A stretch of DNA of 64,000 nt from Ptychodera flava (taxonomy: Eukaryota; Hemichordata; Enteropneusta; Ptychoderidae). Each line of letters starts with the position of its first letter. The first letter of the stretch is position 1. The translations under genes were made by a program, and so were the position numbers. Location of the stretch: contig NC_091946.1 of the NCBI RefSeq assembly GCF_041260155.1, forward strand, positions 22,250,641 to 22,314,640, written 5' to 3'. Under the pieces are notes generated by a model. It ran no database searches. It saw only the letters and a list, made by a program, of their open reading frames with translations, and was not told the origin of the DNA. This document shows positions 35,106 to 47,841 of this stretch, one piece after another.

Positions 35106-35658
35106 CGTCAATCGTTATGGAATATTTTAGATACATACATAGATAAGAAATGACAATACTTCAATTACCATGGCCTCCTTACTTCTTCAAAGACTAAAAA
35201 GCTTTTCTCATCGTATTTATTTGTCCACATACTATTGTTAACTACAACATCTACAATGAAAAAGAAATCATACTCTTAGTTTTTCAAAGTTAACTTGGCA
35301 GTGCTTTATATTTTGTAATGGTTGCATTTCGTTGCAACTTTGTCTTTTTGTCATGTTTTTTTTTATTCTGTAGGAATTTTGTTTCTGCTGGGCTTTGGTT
35401 TCTTGTTAATATTTTTTATGTTCCGTGTCTTTTATACATGTTAGCTGACCACAACATTCAGTAAGGCGCCAGTTCACGTTTGAAGCAGGGGGTGGCGTAT
35501 AAAACCTTGATAAATTATCATCGTTTGGAAATCACCTTGGTAACATTGATTCATAACATCGTACGAGATCTCAACTTTCGGGAGGAGATATCTCACCGAT
35601 CGACAACCAATGAGCGGTAAGGTCAACAATATCCGAATTTCTTCTATAAGCTTCACGG
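35106..35658. other. Intergenic spacer between two MITE B copies
   Basis: AT-rich. No gene or repeat recognised. Confidence 0.4.
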
Positions 35659-35861
35659 TTAAGGTAGTATGCGCCTCAGAAGTGAAAGACTTAAACCTTT
35701 GCTCAATCTTTCCTCAATGAAACTTTCAAACATTCTCTCACCAAACCAAGAATAAAAATCAGGGATCACCGTGCAAAGTAAGGTACTAGAGAAACAAAAT
35801 ACCTAACATTTGCCGATATTTGAAATTCAAAATGGCCGCCATCCCTGTGTTAACGCTATTG
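35659..35861 (+). mobile_element. TTAA MITE family B, copy 6 (3'-truncated)
   Basis: Starts TTAAGGTAGTATGCGCCTCA and matches the family through AAAATGGCCGCCATCCCTG, then stops at a G-rich junction (GGGGGAGGGGG). The right half is missing. Confidence 0.8.
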
Positions 35862-37162
35862 GGGGAGGGGGAATAGGATTAGACCTTTTGTCAGGCATGA
35901 AATACTAGTAATCAGGATAACAGTGACCTGTGAGATTTTTTGGACCGTTCCTAAAATTTCATGTGACCTTCATAAACTTGTCAAGTTTGGGTGAAGAATA
36001 GCTTTGTATTGTTGCAGGATTTCGCTTGGAGAGCTCTAGTATTGATTGATCTGCGATGGTTTAATAAGTGCTGGAGAGAACACCATGTCGACAGCAACCA
36101 CCAAGACTTAAACTAGGGGGGTGACAGTCACCACGAAATTAATCAAATGCGTATATATTAGTAGCGCCGAACTGGTCGCACACCCGTCGATTCAAGTGCA
36201 AAATTGCCATTTAATAGGTATGGACAGGGGACAGACTGATTAAAAATGGCCACGGATTGATCTGATATGGACTTCGTCACCGTTCTCTAGGCTGTGTGCC
36301 GTCACCTGAAGAATTATAATCACAGTAATTAACACATGTTTGGTTACTAAGTTACAAAATCTTTTATCTTATATCACTGTGTTGTTTGCTGCGTTAGGTT
36401 GGTATGCGGTGATAAATTACAGAAACACAAAACCTTGTAAAAAACGTGCCTAAAATAATTGGAGTTGTTGGCAGGATTTAAACTAATTCCGAACGTTCAC
36501 CGTGTTGTCAACATGAGTTCTGCTCATCGTTACCACTCAGGTCGCCGTGTTTCAGTCAGGCCCCTTCACGGGGGAGAGCTCCTTTATGGATAAAGCTGCC
36601 GAATCGTCTCTTCAAGATCAGGCTGGTGGAAGTGACCAAAACACAGACTGTTCCCATTGACACAGTATTGGTCGACTGGTGACGAAGAGCAGTATGTATT
36701 TTCAAATAATGTTGAACATGGTACAAATAGATTATCGTGAATTGCATGTTGTAATGTCGTGCAATAGTCCTTGGACGCCTTCCGATTTCAGTAGTCAAGC
36801 ATTTTGAAGCGCCTTTTTATAAAAAAAAAATTGCCGGTCAAACTGTCCACAAATATTTCAAAATAGATACCTTGGTCAAATTTACTACCCGAGTTTCAGT
36901 ATATTATTGCCTTGAGGTCAAAACGTGTGTTGAGTGACATGTTTACCAAAAAGACAATGCTGCTGATAAGGGTACCGTGTCCATGATGAGTCTGGGCATT
37001 CTAGTATAGGCACCCCCGGAAAGCAAAGGGGGTTAACTAGGGACACCATCGCCTAGTAACTCAGGGCTTTACTAAACGTAAACTCAAAATCGCCACGGTC
37101 AGTTAGACTGTCGAGCAGCTCCCTGTCACGTTTAACTAGTGCTGAAACGTTAATTTGGGGAA
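35862..37162. other. 5' flank of TRIM-c
   Basis: No supported gene. A splice-acceptor-like TTTAACTAG lies 24-32 bp before the TRIM-c ATG and could end a 5'-UTR intron. A short frame near 36560 has no recognisable product. Confidence 0.35.
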
Positions 37163-39391
37163 ATGATGTCTGATAGCGACGAGAACGAAGAATTCGACGA
37201 GCATTTTAGCGACAAAACGTGTCCGGTGTGTAAGAAGAATTACGCCGATCCGAAATTACTACCCTGCCTGCACACAGTGTGTCGAGGTTGTCTGACCAGG
37301 TCGTACGGCGTTGGCGTAAAGAAGGGTGAAGTGAAATGTCCGGTGTGCAAAGAGAAGATCACACTTGCATCGAACGGATTTGATGGGTTACCAAAGAACG
37401 TCTTGGTTCTGCAGCGAAGGTTGGAGGAGATCGCCCAGGGGGAGAGCGATGGCGAGACGAAGTGTCAGAACTGCACCGACAACTCCGTCGCCGTGAGCTG
37501 GTGCGAGCAATGCCTGCAGTTCCTATGCGACAAGTGCACCGACGCCCACAAGCGCGTTGCTCCGTTCCGACGACACGGCCTGATATCGATGGCAGACCTC
37601 GGCGAGAACTTCGAGCTGGAGCGCTACAAGCGCATGGTCGTCTGCCGCAAGCACAAGAAGAAAGTGAGCAAATTCTGCCGCACGTGCAAAGTCGCCACGT
37701 GCGTGAGGTGCAGCGAGCAGGAGCACGTCCCTGGACGAGGGCACGACGTGGTGAAACTCGCCACAGCTGGGAAGCACTACCGAGAAAGCATTCACAAACT
37801 CCAACACGATATGAATAAACGCAGCAAGCTTCTCAGGAAGTACCTCGAATATCTAGACGAAGAAAAAAGTGAAATCGACAGGGACAAAAACAGCGCCGAG
37901 CGCGACCTGGAACGACTCTTCGACCATCTATCGAGATCGCTCCATCAGCAAAGACGCAGGATGGAAACCAAATTGGAGGCCGCAAGAAGACTAAAAGAGG
38001 AAATGCTTGAAGAAAGCGAGAAACAACTCCAAGAATCCGTGCAGAACCTCGAGCTGGCTCGAAGCATCTCCAGAGACACGCTGAAAACCGAGGGCAGTCC
38101 CGATGTGGTTGCTATGATGGGGCAAGTCGCGTCGCGGATGAACGACCTCGTGGTGTCAAGAGTCGATGCCAAGCATCGGAAGTCCAGAAGAGGTGACGAC
38201 CCGGCTCTGAAGTTTGTGACCGACAATCCTAAAATCAATACTTTTTACGACCTCATCGCGCACCTGGGGGAGGTGAGAGTAAACTCTTACATCCCGCCAA
38301 CCATTATCGAACCCGATGAGGAAGATTCTGTCGTCTGCGGACAAAGATACGGCATCATATTGGTGAGTTTCGGCGGGGACCAACAACTCGAAAAACACGC
38401 CGTCCACGCCTTCAGGGCCGAGCTTCATGACCCCGACGACATCATACTTTCGTGCCAGCTTAAAAGCACCCGAAGCGGCACCTATCGCTGCGAGTTCCGT
38501 CCACAGGTGCCCGGGTGGCACATCTTGACGGTGAAGTTGTCCGGCCGCAACATCAATGGCAGTCCGTTCAAATTCGACGTGGCCCACAACGAGTTTGAAA
38601 ACGAAGTCGACGGGAGTGAGTTCGACTGCGGCAACCTCGGGGACCCTACCGGCGTTGCCATGCACCATGGGAAGTTGTATGTCACGGATCCGAGAAACAA
38701 GAGGGTTGTCGTTTTCAATAGCTTGCTAGAGTACGAAGAAAAGATAGAACTGCCCTTCAGTCCCTACGACATAGCATTTGACTCTTCCGGGAGCTTAGTC
38801 ATGAGCGACCAGGTCGGGAACGCCATTTACACCTGTGACGTTGACGGAGAAGTGCTGTCGAAAATCAAGAGTAGCCAACTCAAAAACGTGTGCGGTGTGG
38901 CAGTTGATCGACACGACAACGTCCTGGTCGCTGACAGCGCCTCCAATTGCATCTTTGTTTTCCAACCCGACGGAGAGCTGCAGCAGAGAATCGGCAAACC
39001 CGGGAAGGGTTCAGATGGTATCAAAGGCCCGACCTTCCTCGCCGTCGACAAGTCCGGGTACGTCTACGTTTCCGACAGCGAGAATCACCGGGTGACGGTC
39101 TATTCCAGCAACGGCCACTTCCTTCGCTACTTCAGCATCAGCGGGCACGGTCGCGGTCGGCTGGACCACCCGATGGGGATCGCCAGGGACCGCTCGGGCC
39201 ACGTATTGGTCAGCGACAGCGCCAACAGGGTGACGGTGTACACGATCGAGGGCACGTTCGTCACGTGCATCGACAGCGATACGGAAGAGAACAAGTTAGA
39301 CCAGCCGCACGGCCTCGTCACCTTGGGTGACGGATGTTTTGTCGTGGCCGACACCGGTAATGGTTCCATCAAGAAATATAGATATGTATAA
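37163..39391 (+). CDS. TRIM-c: TRIM2/3/71-type RING/B-box/filamin/NHL protein
   Basis: A single-exon frame of 742 residues, predicted cytoplasmic E3 ubiquitin ligase. RING C20-C62 (CPVC...CLHTVCRGC...CPVC), B-box-1 (101-138), B-box-2 (C161-H194), coiled coil (about 200-330), filamin-type Ig (about 395-473, with FRPQVPGWHILTVKLSG), and NHL repeats (about 490-742, ending SIKKYRYV). All zinc ligands are present, so it looks functional. It is closer to TRIM-b than to TRIM-a: the two share a single RING, the RMVVCRKH B-box-2 opening and the same overall length. The start could be either of two adjacent ATGs (37163 or 37166). It is oriented away from TRIM-b. In this family the NHL propeller binds RNA or protein; the target cannot be inferred. 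Confidence 0.93.
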   Translation: MMSDSDENEEFDEHFSDKTCPVCKKNYADPKLLPCLHTVCRGCLTRSYGVGVKKGEVKCPVCKEKITLASNGFDGLPKNVLVLQRRLEEIAQGESDGETKCQNCTDNSVAVSWCEQCLQFLCDKCTDAHKRVAPFRRHGLISMADLGENFELERYKRMVVCRKHKKKVSKFCRTCKVATCVRCSEQEHVPGRGHDVVKLATAGKHYRESIHKLQHDMNKRSKLLRKYLEYLDEEKSEIDRDKNSAERDLERLFDHLSRSLHQQRRRMETKLEAARRLKEEMLEESEKQLQESVQNLELARSISRDTLKTEGSPDVVAMMGQVASRMNDLVVSRVDAKHRKSRRGDDPALKFVTDNPKINTFYDLIAHLGEVRVNSYIPPTIIEPDEEDSVVCGQRYGIILVSFGGDQQLEKHAVHAFRAELHDPDDIILSCQLKSTRSGTYRCEFRPQVPGWHILTVKLSGRNINGSPFKFDVAHNEFENEVDGSEFDCGNLGDPTGVAMHHGKLYVTDPRNKRVVVFNSLLEYEEKIELPFSPYDIAFDSSGSLVMSDQVGNAIYTCDVDGEVLSKIKSSQLKNVCGVAVDRHDNVLVADSASNCIFVFQPDGELQQRIGKPGKGSDGIKGPTFLAVDKSGYVYVSDSENHRVTVYSSNGHFLRYFSISGHGRGRLDHPMGIARDRSGHVLVSDSANRVTVYTIEGTFVTCIDSDTEENKLDQPHGLVTLGDGCFVVADTGNGSIKKYRYV

Positions 39392-39732
39392 TATGTGTGA
39401 ACAGACGGCAGCGTCGCTGCACGACGTGCTTCATCGTCACGAAACCTTGCAACCTTGCGAAGCCCATTTTATTGCTATGTACTCATTCCTGAACGAGTGA
39501 CAACTTCAACGAACTTTGAAAGCTACTATTCTTAAATTGCATCATTTTAACATTTTCTTGGTCACCATCTTCCAGTAGAATTTGGTAAAACATTGTATTT
39601 CAAGCAAGGCAAAGTAAAGTTGAGTTGAGACACATGACACAATTTGTAGTGATCGACAGCAATTAAATCAATACTCAGTTAAAAATAAGTCATTTCATTG
39701 TATATTCAGTAACATAATCGATCCCTTTAAAG
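39392..39732. other. 3' flank of TRIM-c
   Basis: No canonical AATAAA was found, only ATTAAA-like hexamers (around 39660). Nothing else recognised. Confidence 0.35.
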
Positions 39733-40042
39733 AAACAAAGTCGGCCATTTTTCATGATTTTTTTATGCAAGATACTACTTATATTGTTTGACATGTTGAA
39801 AGATAACAAATGTGTGACCATGCATATATTTTACCCCGGTTTTAGACAAATTAAATGAAACCGTCGCAAAAATGAATCATGGTTATGACCATGAATTCAT
39901 TTTCGCGATGGTTTCATGTATCGTGTCTAAAAACCGGGGTCGAATATATGCATGGTCGCCCTTCATTATCTTTCAACATGTCAGACAAATATAAGTAATA
40001 TCTCGTATCAAACAAAACTCATGAATAATGGCCGACTTTGTC
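39733..40042. mobile_element. Long fold-back (hairpin) element
   Basis: Two imperfect arms of about 150 bp are inverted around 39885. The outer ends are ACAAAGTCGGCCATTTTTCA and TGAATAATGGCCGACTTTGT; the inner arms pair TGAAACCGTCGCAAAAATGA with TCATTTTCGCGATGGTTTCA. Almost the whole unit is palindromic, like fold-back elements or MITEs. No target duplication was identified. Confidence 0.8.
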
Positions 40043-41691
40043 CCTTTTATTGACAACAAAATTGATATTTATCCTGTCTTTGAGCTAAATTTTGAGAAAG
40101 TTCATTTGTTTTTATCAAGTAGGAATCATTTTCGAATTGTCCTCCTGCTGTTAGTTTCTTGATGGCCCAAACATGTATAGTATTTGTTTAACGCAGAGAA
40201 ATTGCAAAATGTATAGTTAGACCAAGATATAGAAAAATATATTTGTATTTAGTTCTTCACAGTTGAAAAACCCATTGTAACGATGCGAGTTTGTTTGTTT
40301 TGTCTTGTTTTGTTTATTTCATTCCCTCCCCATCATCACCACTTTAAGATGAGATACCACTAACACTTGTGGATATATGAAGTGAGCAGCCACACTGAGT
40401 CCATTGAGTCCATTAATTTTTCTCATACGATATTATGAATCATTTAGGTTGTGTGTGGGGGGGGGAGGGGAGGGTGTCGAGACACGATGCGCAGGTCTCG
40501 TAGCGATAGGAAAAAATCAGAAAAAGAATCCAGCTGTCGTTTTTGTTTGTTTCGTTTTTTCCTTCTCGGGGGAATTACCGTAGACATTAGAATAACGAAC
40601 TTTTCCGAGCTGACATAAATAAACTGGACCATGTTTGAAGAACGTCGATCAAACCATAGATAGACAGCAGAGTGGGCCCCTCTACTGTCTATGGTGCTCA
40701 GACTGTAAGCTAGCACACAGTACCTCCAACTTTGGTGGAGGGACTGCGACTAACTGTGTAATAGTCTGCTCTCAGCTCACCCAAGTACATACAGAGTGAG
40801 ATATCTCGGTTCACTTAGTCTAGCTGTTATTTCCCCTGTCGTCTGTGTTTAAATCACACATGTTACTGTCATTACAAGTACCTATAAATGTTGATTCTGT
40901 GCTTAAAGTATAATTTATCACTGCTCTCGAGATTGAACACCAGTTAAGTGGTCTTGTACTTGTATTTGTTTGCAAATACATGGTTTGTTTGAAGTTCAAG
41001 AACTATTGTTTAGTGTGCAGGTATAATATGCTCCTTCCCGATTTCTCTCTGCTTTTCTGATTATCTTTTACATCTTTGTTTTGACCGTACTTGGTAGAAC
41101 CGAGCAAGTGCCAATTTTTGCCTTGAAATTTGCCTGAAATTTGAATTTTTTTCATTGTCTGCTGGAATATGTCCAGTTAACTGCACGGACATCAAGAAAC
41201 TCCGTTTAGAGTACACACCCCGCTATGTAATGGTTAATATTTTGGTTCATACACAATGAAGAAACGAGTATTTTATTTCAAAAACGTCAATTTTGGTCAG
41301 TTTCATGTCTGTTTTATCCATTAAATTATTGCACGGTCCTTTGCTTGTTGAATTGACAGTAACGGTGACCCCGTGTAAGCAGCAACGTATCAACTTGGAG
41401 AAACTCGGCAACGTACCACGTCGTGGTGAGTAGCTTGAACTTCGACCCTCTCACTTCAAATCAAGTGTTTCGATGGGACCAATACCAGCTTGTGTAATAG
41501 CACCATGGCAGGATTTGTGAGTTGCCACGAGAAAAAACAATTCAGACATTAAAAAGCATTACTTCAAAATCATGACATACGACCCTTTGACACTCACCGA
41601 GTTTCCTGAATTAGAACAGATTATTCGTACATTAAACTTTGCTAAGAACTAGTATATTGACGTTTCCATGGAGGCCAGTTTGTGTTCTACG
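40043..41691. other. Intergenic stretch, nothing recognised
   Basis: Contains a G-rich low-complexity run near 40458-40472. No gene is supported on either strand. Confidence 0.4.
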
Positions 41692-42047
41692 TTATGGTAG
41701 AATGCGCCTCAAGGACAGATATTCGGACTCTAAAACTGTTACAATTCTTTTTCTGATCTACCATTTGTCGTGGCTCATTGCAAAGCTCTTGGTGTAAGAA
41801 CAATTTTCACCGTGTCATTTTTTCGAAAATCGATTTTTTTTTCTCCACTGTGTTAACCACAGGGATAGCGGCCATTTTGAATTTCAAATATCGGTAAATC
41901 TTGGGTCATTTGTTTTTCCAGTACCAAAATTTACACGGTGACCCCCGATTTGCATTCTTGATTTTGGAAGATCATGCTTACAAGATTCATTGAAGAAATT
42001 TGGGCAAAAGTTTAAGTCTTTCACTTTCGAGGCGCATACTACCTAAA
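41692..42047 (-). mobile_element. TTAA MITE family B, copy 7
   Basis: Reverse copy with ATGGTAGAATGCGCCTCAAG at the left and TTTCGAGGCGCATACTACCT at the right. Both terminal TTAA sites have decayed. Confidence 0.8.
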
Positions 42048-42860
42048 TTACTTTATTGGCTTTATTGTGTTTCCATAACATTAAAAAAAATGCCGTTCTT
42101 CTGAAGACTGACGTGTCACCAGTTTGTGTCTTTCACAATACAACGACTCTGTTAATTCATTGGCCCCAAATTATGACAATAAATATCATATGTTATCCGA
42201 GGATGGACTTATCTTTGTAGAGCGGGATTCTGTTCGTTCTTTTGCTATAACTCCAATATGGAGCTTGATTGGCGATCGAAAATGTGACGGAAGGGAAGCC
42301 ATAGTTCGTTTCATAGTGTGCAAAATTCACAACGACTCTATGACACGGTTACACCATGGAAACCGTGTACACGCACGCGTGACATTCAATCACGATCATC
42401 GACCATATTTTGAACTTGAACGTTCGTTTCTAAAATAATCTACCACAAGTTTAAACTTTCAGCAGCCTAGTTTAGCAATTTCACGTACTGTGGTGGAAGT
42501 CTTAAAATAATTACGTCGTCGGAATTTTGAAGTACTAAGTTTCGTTCAGGGGAATGGAGGAGTTTAACATTAACCCTTTTAGCACTTAAGTTTATTTTTG
42601 TCCCCTTTAAAAGATACAGCCCAGTCAATTTTTCTCAGATTTTTTGCCAAAATTTTTGAAAACAGACTGTAGCAATGAATGGTGATGTCCATTTGGTCAA
42701 AATTATCAAAAATATTCCAGAAAAATTCATAAAAATTGGTAAAATGTTGCACTACATTTTGGCGGGAAAAATTAAAGCGCTCATGGGTTAAGCTCGCAGA
42801 GTTTCGTCTCGTAGGCATGTTTTCATAACCCCGCATGATAATATTCAAGTGTGTAACAAT

Positions 42861-42865
<5 letters not shown>
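42048..42865. other. Intergenic stretch with an unassigned ORF
   Basis: The frame 42124-42438 (+, 104 codons) starts at TTG, is hydrophilic and ends YFELERSFLK. I cannot tie it to a family and do not call it a gene. Confidence 0.3.

Positions 42866-42932
<67 letters not shown>
42866..42932. repeat. (AT)n microsatellite
   Basis: About 33 AT units. Confidence 0.95.
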
Positions 42933-42936
<4 letters not shown>

Positions 42937-45284
42937 GCACACGCGCATACCGACCATGCACAGAAGTCACGTGATTTCAACATGGCGTATCTCTATCCTC
43001 CTGTATATCAGGTATGGTTTTGACTGTTTTGATGGAGTTGTGTACATTTCAGGCTTCTAAATCTTTATTACATTTATTCGTTACCTTATACAACTTCTCT
43101 AATTTATTGTTGTCTTGAATGATTTTAAAAAGCTGGCCATGGATGACGTCACACATCTTGCAAACAACGAATAAAAGTTCATGTACATGTCAGGCTTGTA
43201 AAGTTCTCCATTGTACTTCTCGATACTATAAGAATGTAAACTTTCACCTTGTGATACTTTCTTTACTCGTTAGAAATGTAACAGCCAGATTTTGATATGT
43301 AAATTGGATTTCCAATATTGGATCATGTACACTGGTCTTCTCCAGGAAAAAAACAAAACAACAAAAAAGACTTTCAGTATTTAACAAGCATTTAAATTTC
43401 AGTTCTCATTGATGATAGATTAAAATATAACTCAGTAATAAAGGAAGACACATAAAGTACAATTCACAGACAGACTACGGAAGTTATTTTTCACGATATT
43501 TATAGGTCTGTGAGTCTTCTTTCTCATTGGCAGCACATGGCTATCTGGTTGTGTTTTTGTCTCGGTTGTAAAAAATGTAAGAGCTACATATTCCATTGTA
43601 GAGTACTGAGAAGAGGAACGGTGTGTTTGTTTGTTTATTGTTTTCACTTTGCAACTAGTTTGAGAAAGTATGCAAGGATTGGTAAGTCTTACAGCACCAA
43701 GTGAAAGATTCCCCTGATCTAGATTGTCCGCTACAACGATTATTCCTGGTCCATTAGTATACAAAGTACTGGAGATTTCCCATAATTCATCATGATTTGT
43801 ACTCACGGAAACTCCGCAGTGGAATCTACTGTGTCTCCCATGTTTAGACAAATTCACAGACTAGTTTTTTAAATTCTGAAATCGTACTTTTTAGGACACC
43901 ATTCTTCTCAATTCCCATTTTAAATGATTTAGAAAAGTATGCTTGATTGAGAGAGGAGATAGCATTTTTGTAAAATATTCCACGGATTGTGTCTTCAGCC
44001 ATACATAATAATGTAATGAAAAGTAGGGAGACTAGATGCACCTGTTTTATGAAACAAAAGGATATTGATTTTTTCCAAACAGAAAGACAAAAGAAATTTG
44101 CATGCTAAGTTTCCTCAGAGAATGACCCCTTCAGTTTGTCATAACTTGATACCTAAAAGTATGGCATTTTTAGAATGGTTTCTTTGAAATTTATACTGAA
44201 ATATCTAATCGTACTTTCAGTAGATATAATTAATCAAGTATCTAGAGGTTTTATATTATTGCTTTCAGGCAGTTCTTAAAAAGTTATAAAAATTCCAATG
44301 TCGTGTGTACAAATCAAACTGAATTGTGGGTAATTTATTGTACTGTGGTATATCTAAGCGGTACTGTTATCAAAAATTGACATCTGCTGATGTTGTGTTA
44401 TGTTATCAAAGATTTTTCTTGTTTGTTAGCTTTGTGGCCAAACAAATTGATTTACTAAACACAACTTTCGAAAGAGAACGCAGGACGAACATTATGTAAA
44501 CAGTCAATGTACACCACCGCTGATGCAACGAGAATCGGGGATGGAGGACTGACGTTTTGACGCATTTCGGCTCAAGCCATGATTGAAAAAAAAACCCCGA
44601 GGTACCGAGAAGATCACACAGAAGCAAACGCTGTACTTATGCACATTTAAAATCGCCATTTTGTATGTCTGAACAACATATGTGAATAATCTCAAGCTCG
44701 AACACTAAAAGGCGCGGTGCAGGTCATTTATCAGCTGTATGTGAAAGAACATTGACTTACTTTTTAAAAATTACAACGGAAATTAAAGGGTTAACACCAT
44801 GTAAGTACTCAATGTCAACAAGAACTAATCTGAAAACCAGGGATTCGGGACTGCCCCTTTAAAGTTACTCGGGTGACTTTCGAAACAGCACGATTCTGTC
44901 GGTGCACACAATGATTTTATTTGCTTTTAGTTGGTTTCTGTTGGGCTTAAATTCATACCAGCACGTGATATCGTTCAAGTTATGCGACATTTATAATAGC
45001 GTTGATCGCGATTTCGGGTTTGTTACTAAATATAGCTGCACGCGCGCGACTTTCGGACAAATATGCTGAAATTCGGACAAATATAATTTTGTCGTTGTAT
45101 GTGCAGCTGTTGTTGCAGCTTGTAGTCTCAGTCATCAATTCATACGAATAAGTGTGACGCTAAATAGCCATTCTAACACTCGCAGGTTTTATTTTCGTCG
45201 TTTATGCGGAAAATGCGGACAAATGTTTATTTATGCATATTAATGAGAGAGAACAGGGACGTCATTTGCGATCAGCGCTATTGG
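42933..45284. other. Intergenic stretch, nothing recognised
   Basis: The longest frame (43857-43432, minus, 141 codons) begins at GTG and is not recognisable. No RNA gene or transposon was seen. Confidence 0.35.
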
Positions 45285-45560
45285 AGATGGAATGACATAG
45301 CGGGGGAAACAGAACGGGAGAAGATAAGCGGGGAACGCGAGATCTGTGCGCGAGAACCAAATGCATTCTACTTGCCATGACAACGAGCACAAAGACTGTT
45401 TCGCTAAATCAGCACTTTCGGCTTCGATTCAGGTGGCGTTCCCATGCCCATGGTGTCTGAAGAACTCTGTCACCATCGTTTTGGCGATAGCTCTCTTCCC
45501 GCTGAGGCCGATCATTAGGCATATTATTTCCGGTCCGATGACGCTGCCGGCGACACCGAG

Positions 45561-46301
45561 ATGACCGACCGTGAATCGAGCGAAACCGTGCAGAAAACGT
45601 TGGACCCCGACAACAGGCTACAAATTGACCGTAGAGGGCCTTTCGTTAGTGTCAACACCATTGTCGCCGATTTGCATTCACTGATAAGTTTAATATTTGA
45701 TATACTTATTTTGCTATGTTGCCTGCCAATTGCCTGCTTTTACCGTATTCTGTACTCTATTGTACGTTGCATCAACGGAACGATTGACAATAGCTCGGTT
45801 GGTCTTCCTACGGAGGCGAATGAGGAAAATTCAGGCGACGTCACTACGGACTATTTCCGGAGAAGAGAGATCCTCATAGATGACATCACGAAAAGTTTGA
45901 TCAGAATGCAGTCTAGTCTGACCGAGAAATTCAGATACATGCTAGGACAAATGCGTGTCGGCGAAGAAAGAATGTTTCACGCAAGGAGACATTCGATCGA
46001 CATATGCGTCGAACGTATCGATGCTATTGCTAATAGGATCGACATTTTGGAACGGGTCTCAAACGATGGTGAGATGCGAATAGCAGTCGACGGTCGCGAC
46101 CGACCAGCGGAAGACGATCAGGCAGAACATGATGACAGAGAAAATCCAGATGGACAAGAGGAAGAACGCAATAGAGCCGTGCCAGCGCCGGCCGTATCTG
46201 GTAACGGCGGGGCAAACGATAGGTCCACAGGTCGCAGACGATCAAACCAGGTGGTTAACTTCTCTCTGCCCGGATTGGCTAACCGATATATGTGGTTTTA
46301 G
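45561..46301 (+). CDS. A1: A-type member of an unrecognised membrane/coiled-coil family
   Basis: ATG-started frame of 246 residues. One hydrophobic segment spans about 38-68 (LISLIFDILILLCCLPIACF), followed by an asparagine/acid linker, a probable coiled coil (about 100-170) and a charged, disordered tail with GNGGAND, ending SLPGLANRYMWF. It shares NSGDxTTDxxRRE and the GNGGAN tail with B1, so A and B are paralogous. An upstream frame ending at 45564 overlaps the start by ATGA and encodes a segment (NSVTIVLAIALFPLRPII) like the B1 N-terminal region, so A1 may have lost part of its start. No function can be assigned. A 5'-truncated gene or pseudogene is possible. Confidence 0.55.
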   Translation: MTDRESSETVQKTLDPDNRLQIDRRGPFVSVNTIVADLHSLISLIFDILILLCCLPIACFYRILYSIVRCINGTIDNSSVGLPTEANEENSGDVTTDYFRRREILIDDITKSLIRMQSSLTEKFRYMLGQMRVGEERMFHARRHSIDICVERIDAIANRIDILERVSNDGEMRIAVDGRDRPAEDDQAEHDDRENPDGQEEERNRAVPAPAVSGNGGANDRSTGRRRSNQVVNFSLPGLANRYMWF

Positions 46302-47841
46302 GCGTAATATTTGCAACCAAGATTCTGCAATGAACTGACATATTCAATGAAAAGTATACGCATTACCATTAAATTAAAATGTAGTACAATTTATGAATTA
46401 GTCTTATTGTTTTTTGTTTTTACCCAAAACAAAGTCTTCCATAATACTACGTCAATAGTGCGTCAACTGCCATGTTATTGTAAAACATTAAAATGACGTG
46501 CAGGTAAAGCCGAGCAAAAAATATGCTGTTCCAATAACCCGACCTACCCTATATTTTACCTGCCGACCTTAAACTTTTTAAGCTACGTAAACACGTATAA
46601 GTAAAAGAAAGAAAGAAAAACCCCGTAAAATCACGCGTTCGATACTCCGTATTTGATTTTTGCTTGAATGAGGATGTCTCTTTTCCCCCTTCTACATGTA
46701 ACTATGATACATTTTTCTGGAAATGCTGTTGGCAGTGTTTGACCGCCCTGAACCCCTGAAAAATGCATATTCAAAAATAAAAATATTTTGGAAAAAAAAA
46801 TCCTGCCGACCTACCTACCCTATTTTTGAAAACCATGTTATCGGAACAGTACTATTTATTTATTTATTTATATATTTATTTATTTATTTTGGCCCAAGCT
46901 GGACTCGACTGAAACGAACACGAGTTGGCGAGTACTTCTTTCGGACGAGCGTATCTTGCGTTAAACATGTAAAACCATGCACTATTCAATTCACATTACC
47001 CAGGTTTTAGTATCATAAGTGCGATATGCTGTGGTAGGGGTTTCAACATAATAAAAGTTCTATCCGACAAAATATATTAAATAATCTGAAGAATGAACAT
47101 AAAAATGCTCTTTGGACGATCAAATACAGGTGAGGGGATTCCCCCCCCCCCCCGTCCAGTGCACTGGCAACTGCATGCCTTGGTCCAGTTTAGTTTTCGC
47201 ATCAAAATGTGATTGTTTTTCTTTGTTCAAAACCAAAACTCGTACTTTGATACAGTACTCAACTAACAATACGTGACTTGTTGATATTTTAGCGCAGTCT
47301 GATGGGGGTTGGAGGTGAATGCACATTTATGTGAGATCAGCCAGACTCTAAGGCGTAACTTTCAGGTTCATGAACAAAATGAACCTTCTGATGAGGGAAA
47401 GTTTGCAACTGTTAAATAGTTTGCAACTGGCCACCCTCGTCGATTTTAAAATTGTTCCCATCCGCCCACTATCAGTGTATTTCTACCCTCCCTACCCCTC
47501 ACCAGCATTCTATTGATATTATGTCTTCCCCGACAAGTAACTCTTTTATTTGGTTTACTTGACCTCCGTAATAGTATTTTCGTTTCTTCATGGACTGGAG
47601 ACATCAGTTTGTGTTTCAAAAGATGCAGTTTTCAAGATACAATATCTGGCGACTACTTCAATATTCAAATATGGCAGTTGGTGGTCTACCGAAAATAGGA
47701 ACAGAAGTCTCTCGCTCAAACGTTCGATAATTCATTCTTTTTTCCCCAAATACGCGTAGTTTTGATCACTTAATCCTTGAATCCAAAAATGTTCGTTTCT
47801 GCCGTAAAAGAAACATAGCAATTTCAACCAAACTAACGATG
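46302..47841. other. 3' flank of A1, shared with A2
   Basis: Non-coding. Segments at 46890-47000 and 47500-47760 have counterparts at 58040-58190 and 59020-59260. A C homopolymer lies at about 47142-47153, and a short (TTTA)n run near 46855-46890. Confidence 0.5.

Noticed and set aside
42124-42438. 104-codon plus-strand frame as a gene or last exon
   Set aside because: TTG start, ambiguous acceptor and no recognisable domain; kept only as a note.
43432-43857. 141-codon minus-strand frame
   Set aside because: GTG start, no in-frame upstream ATG and no family resemblance.
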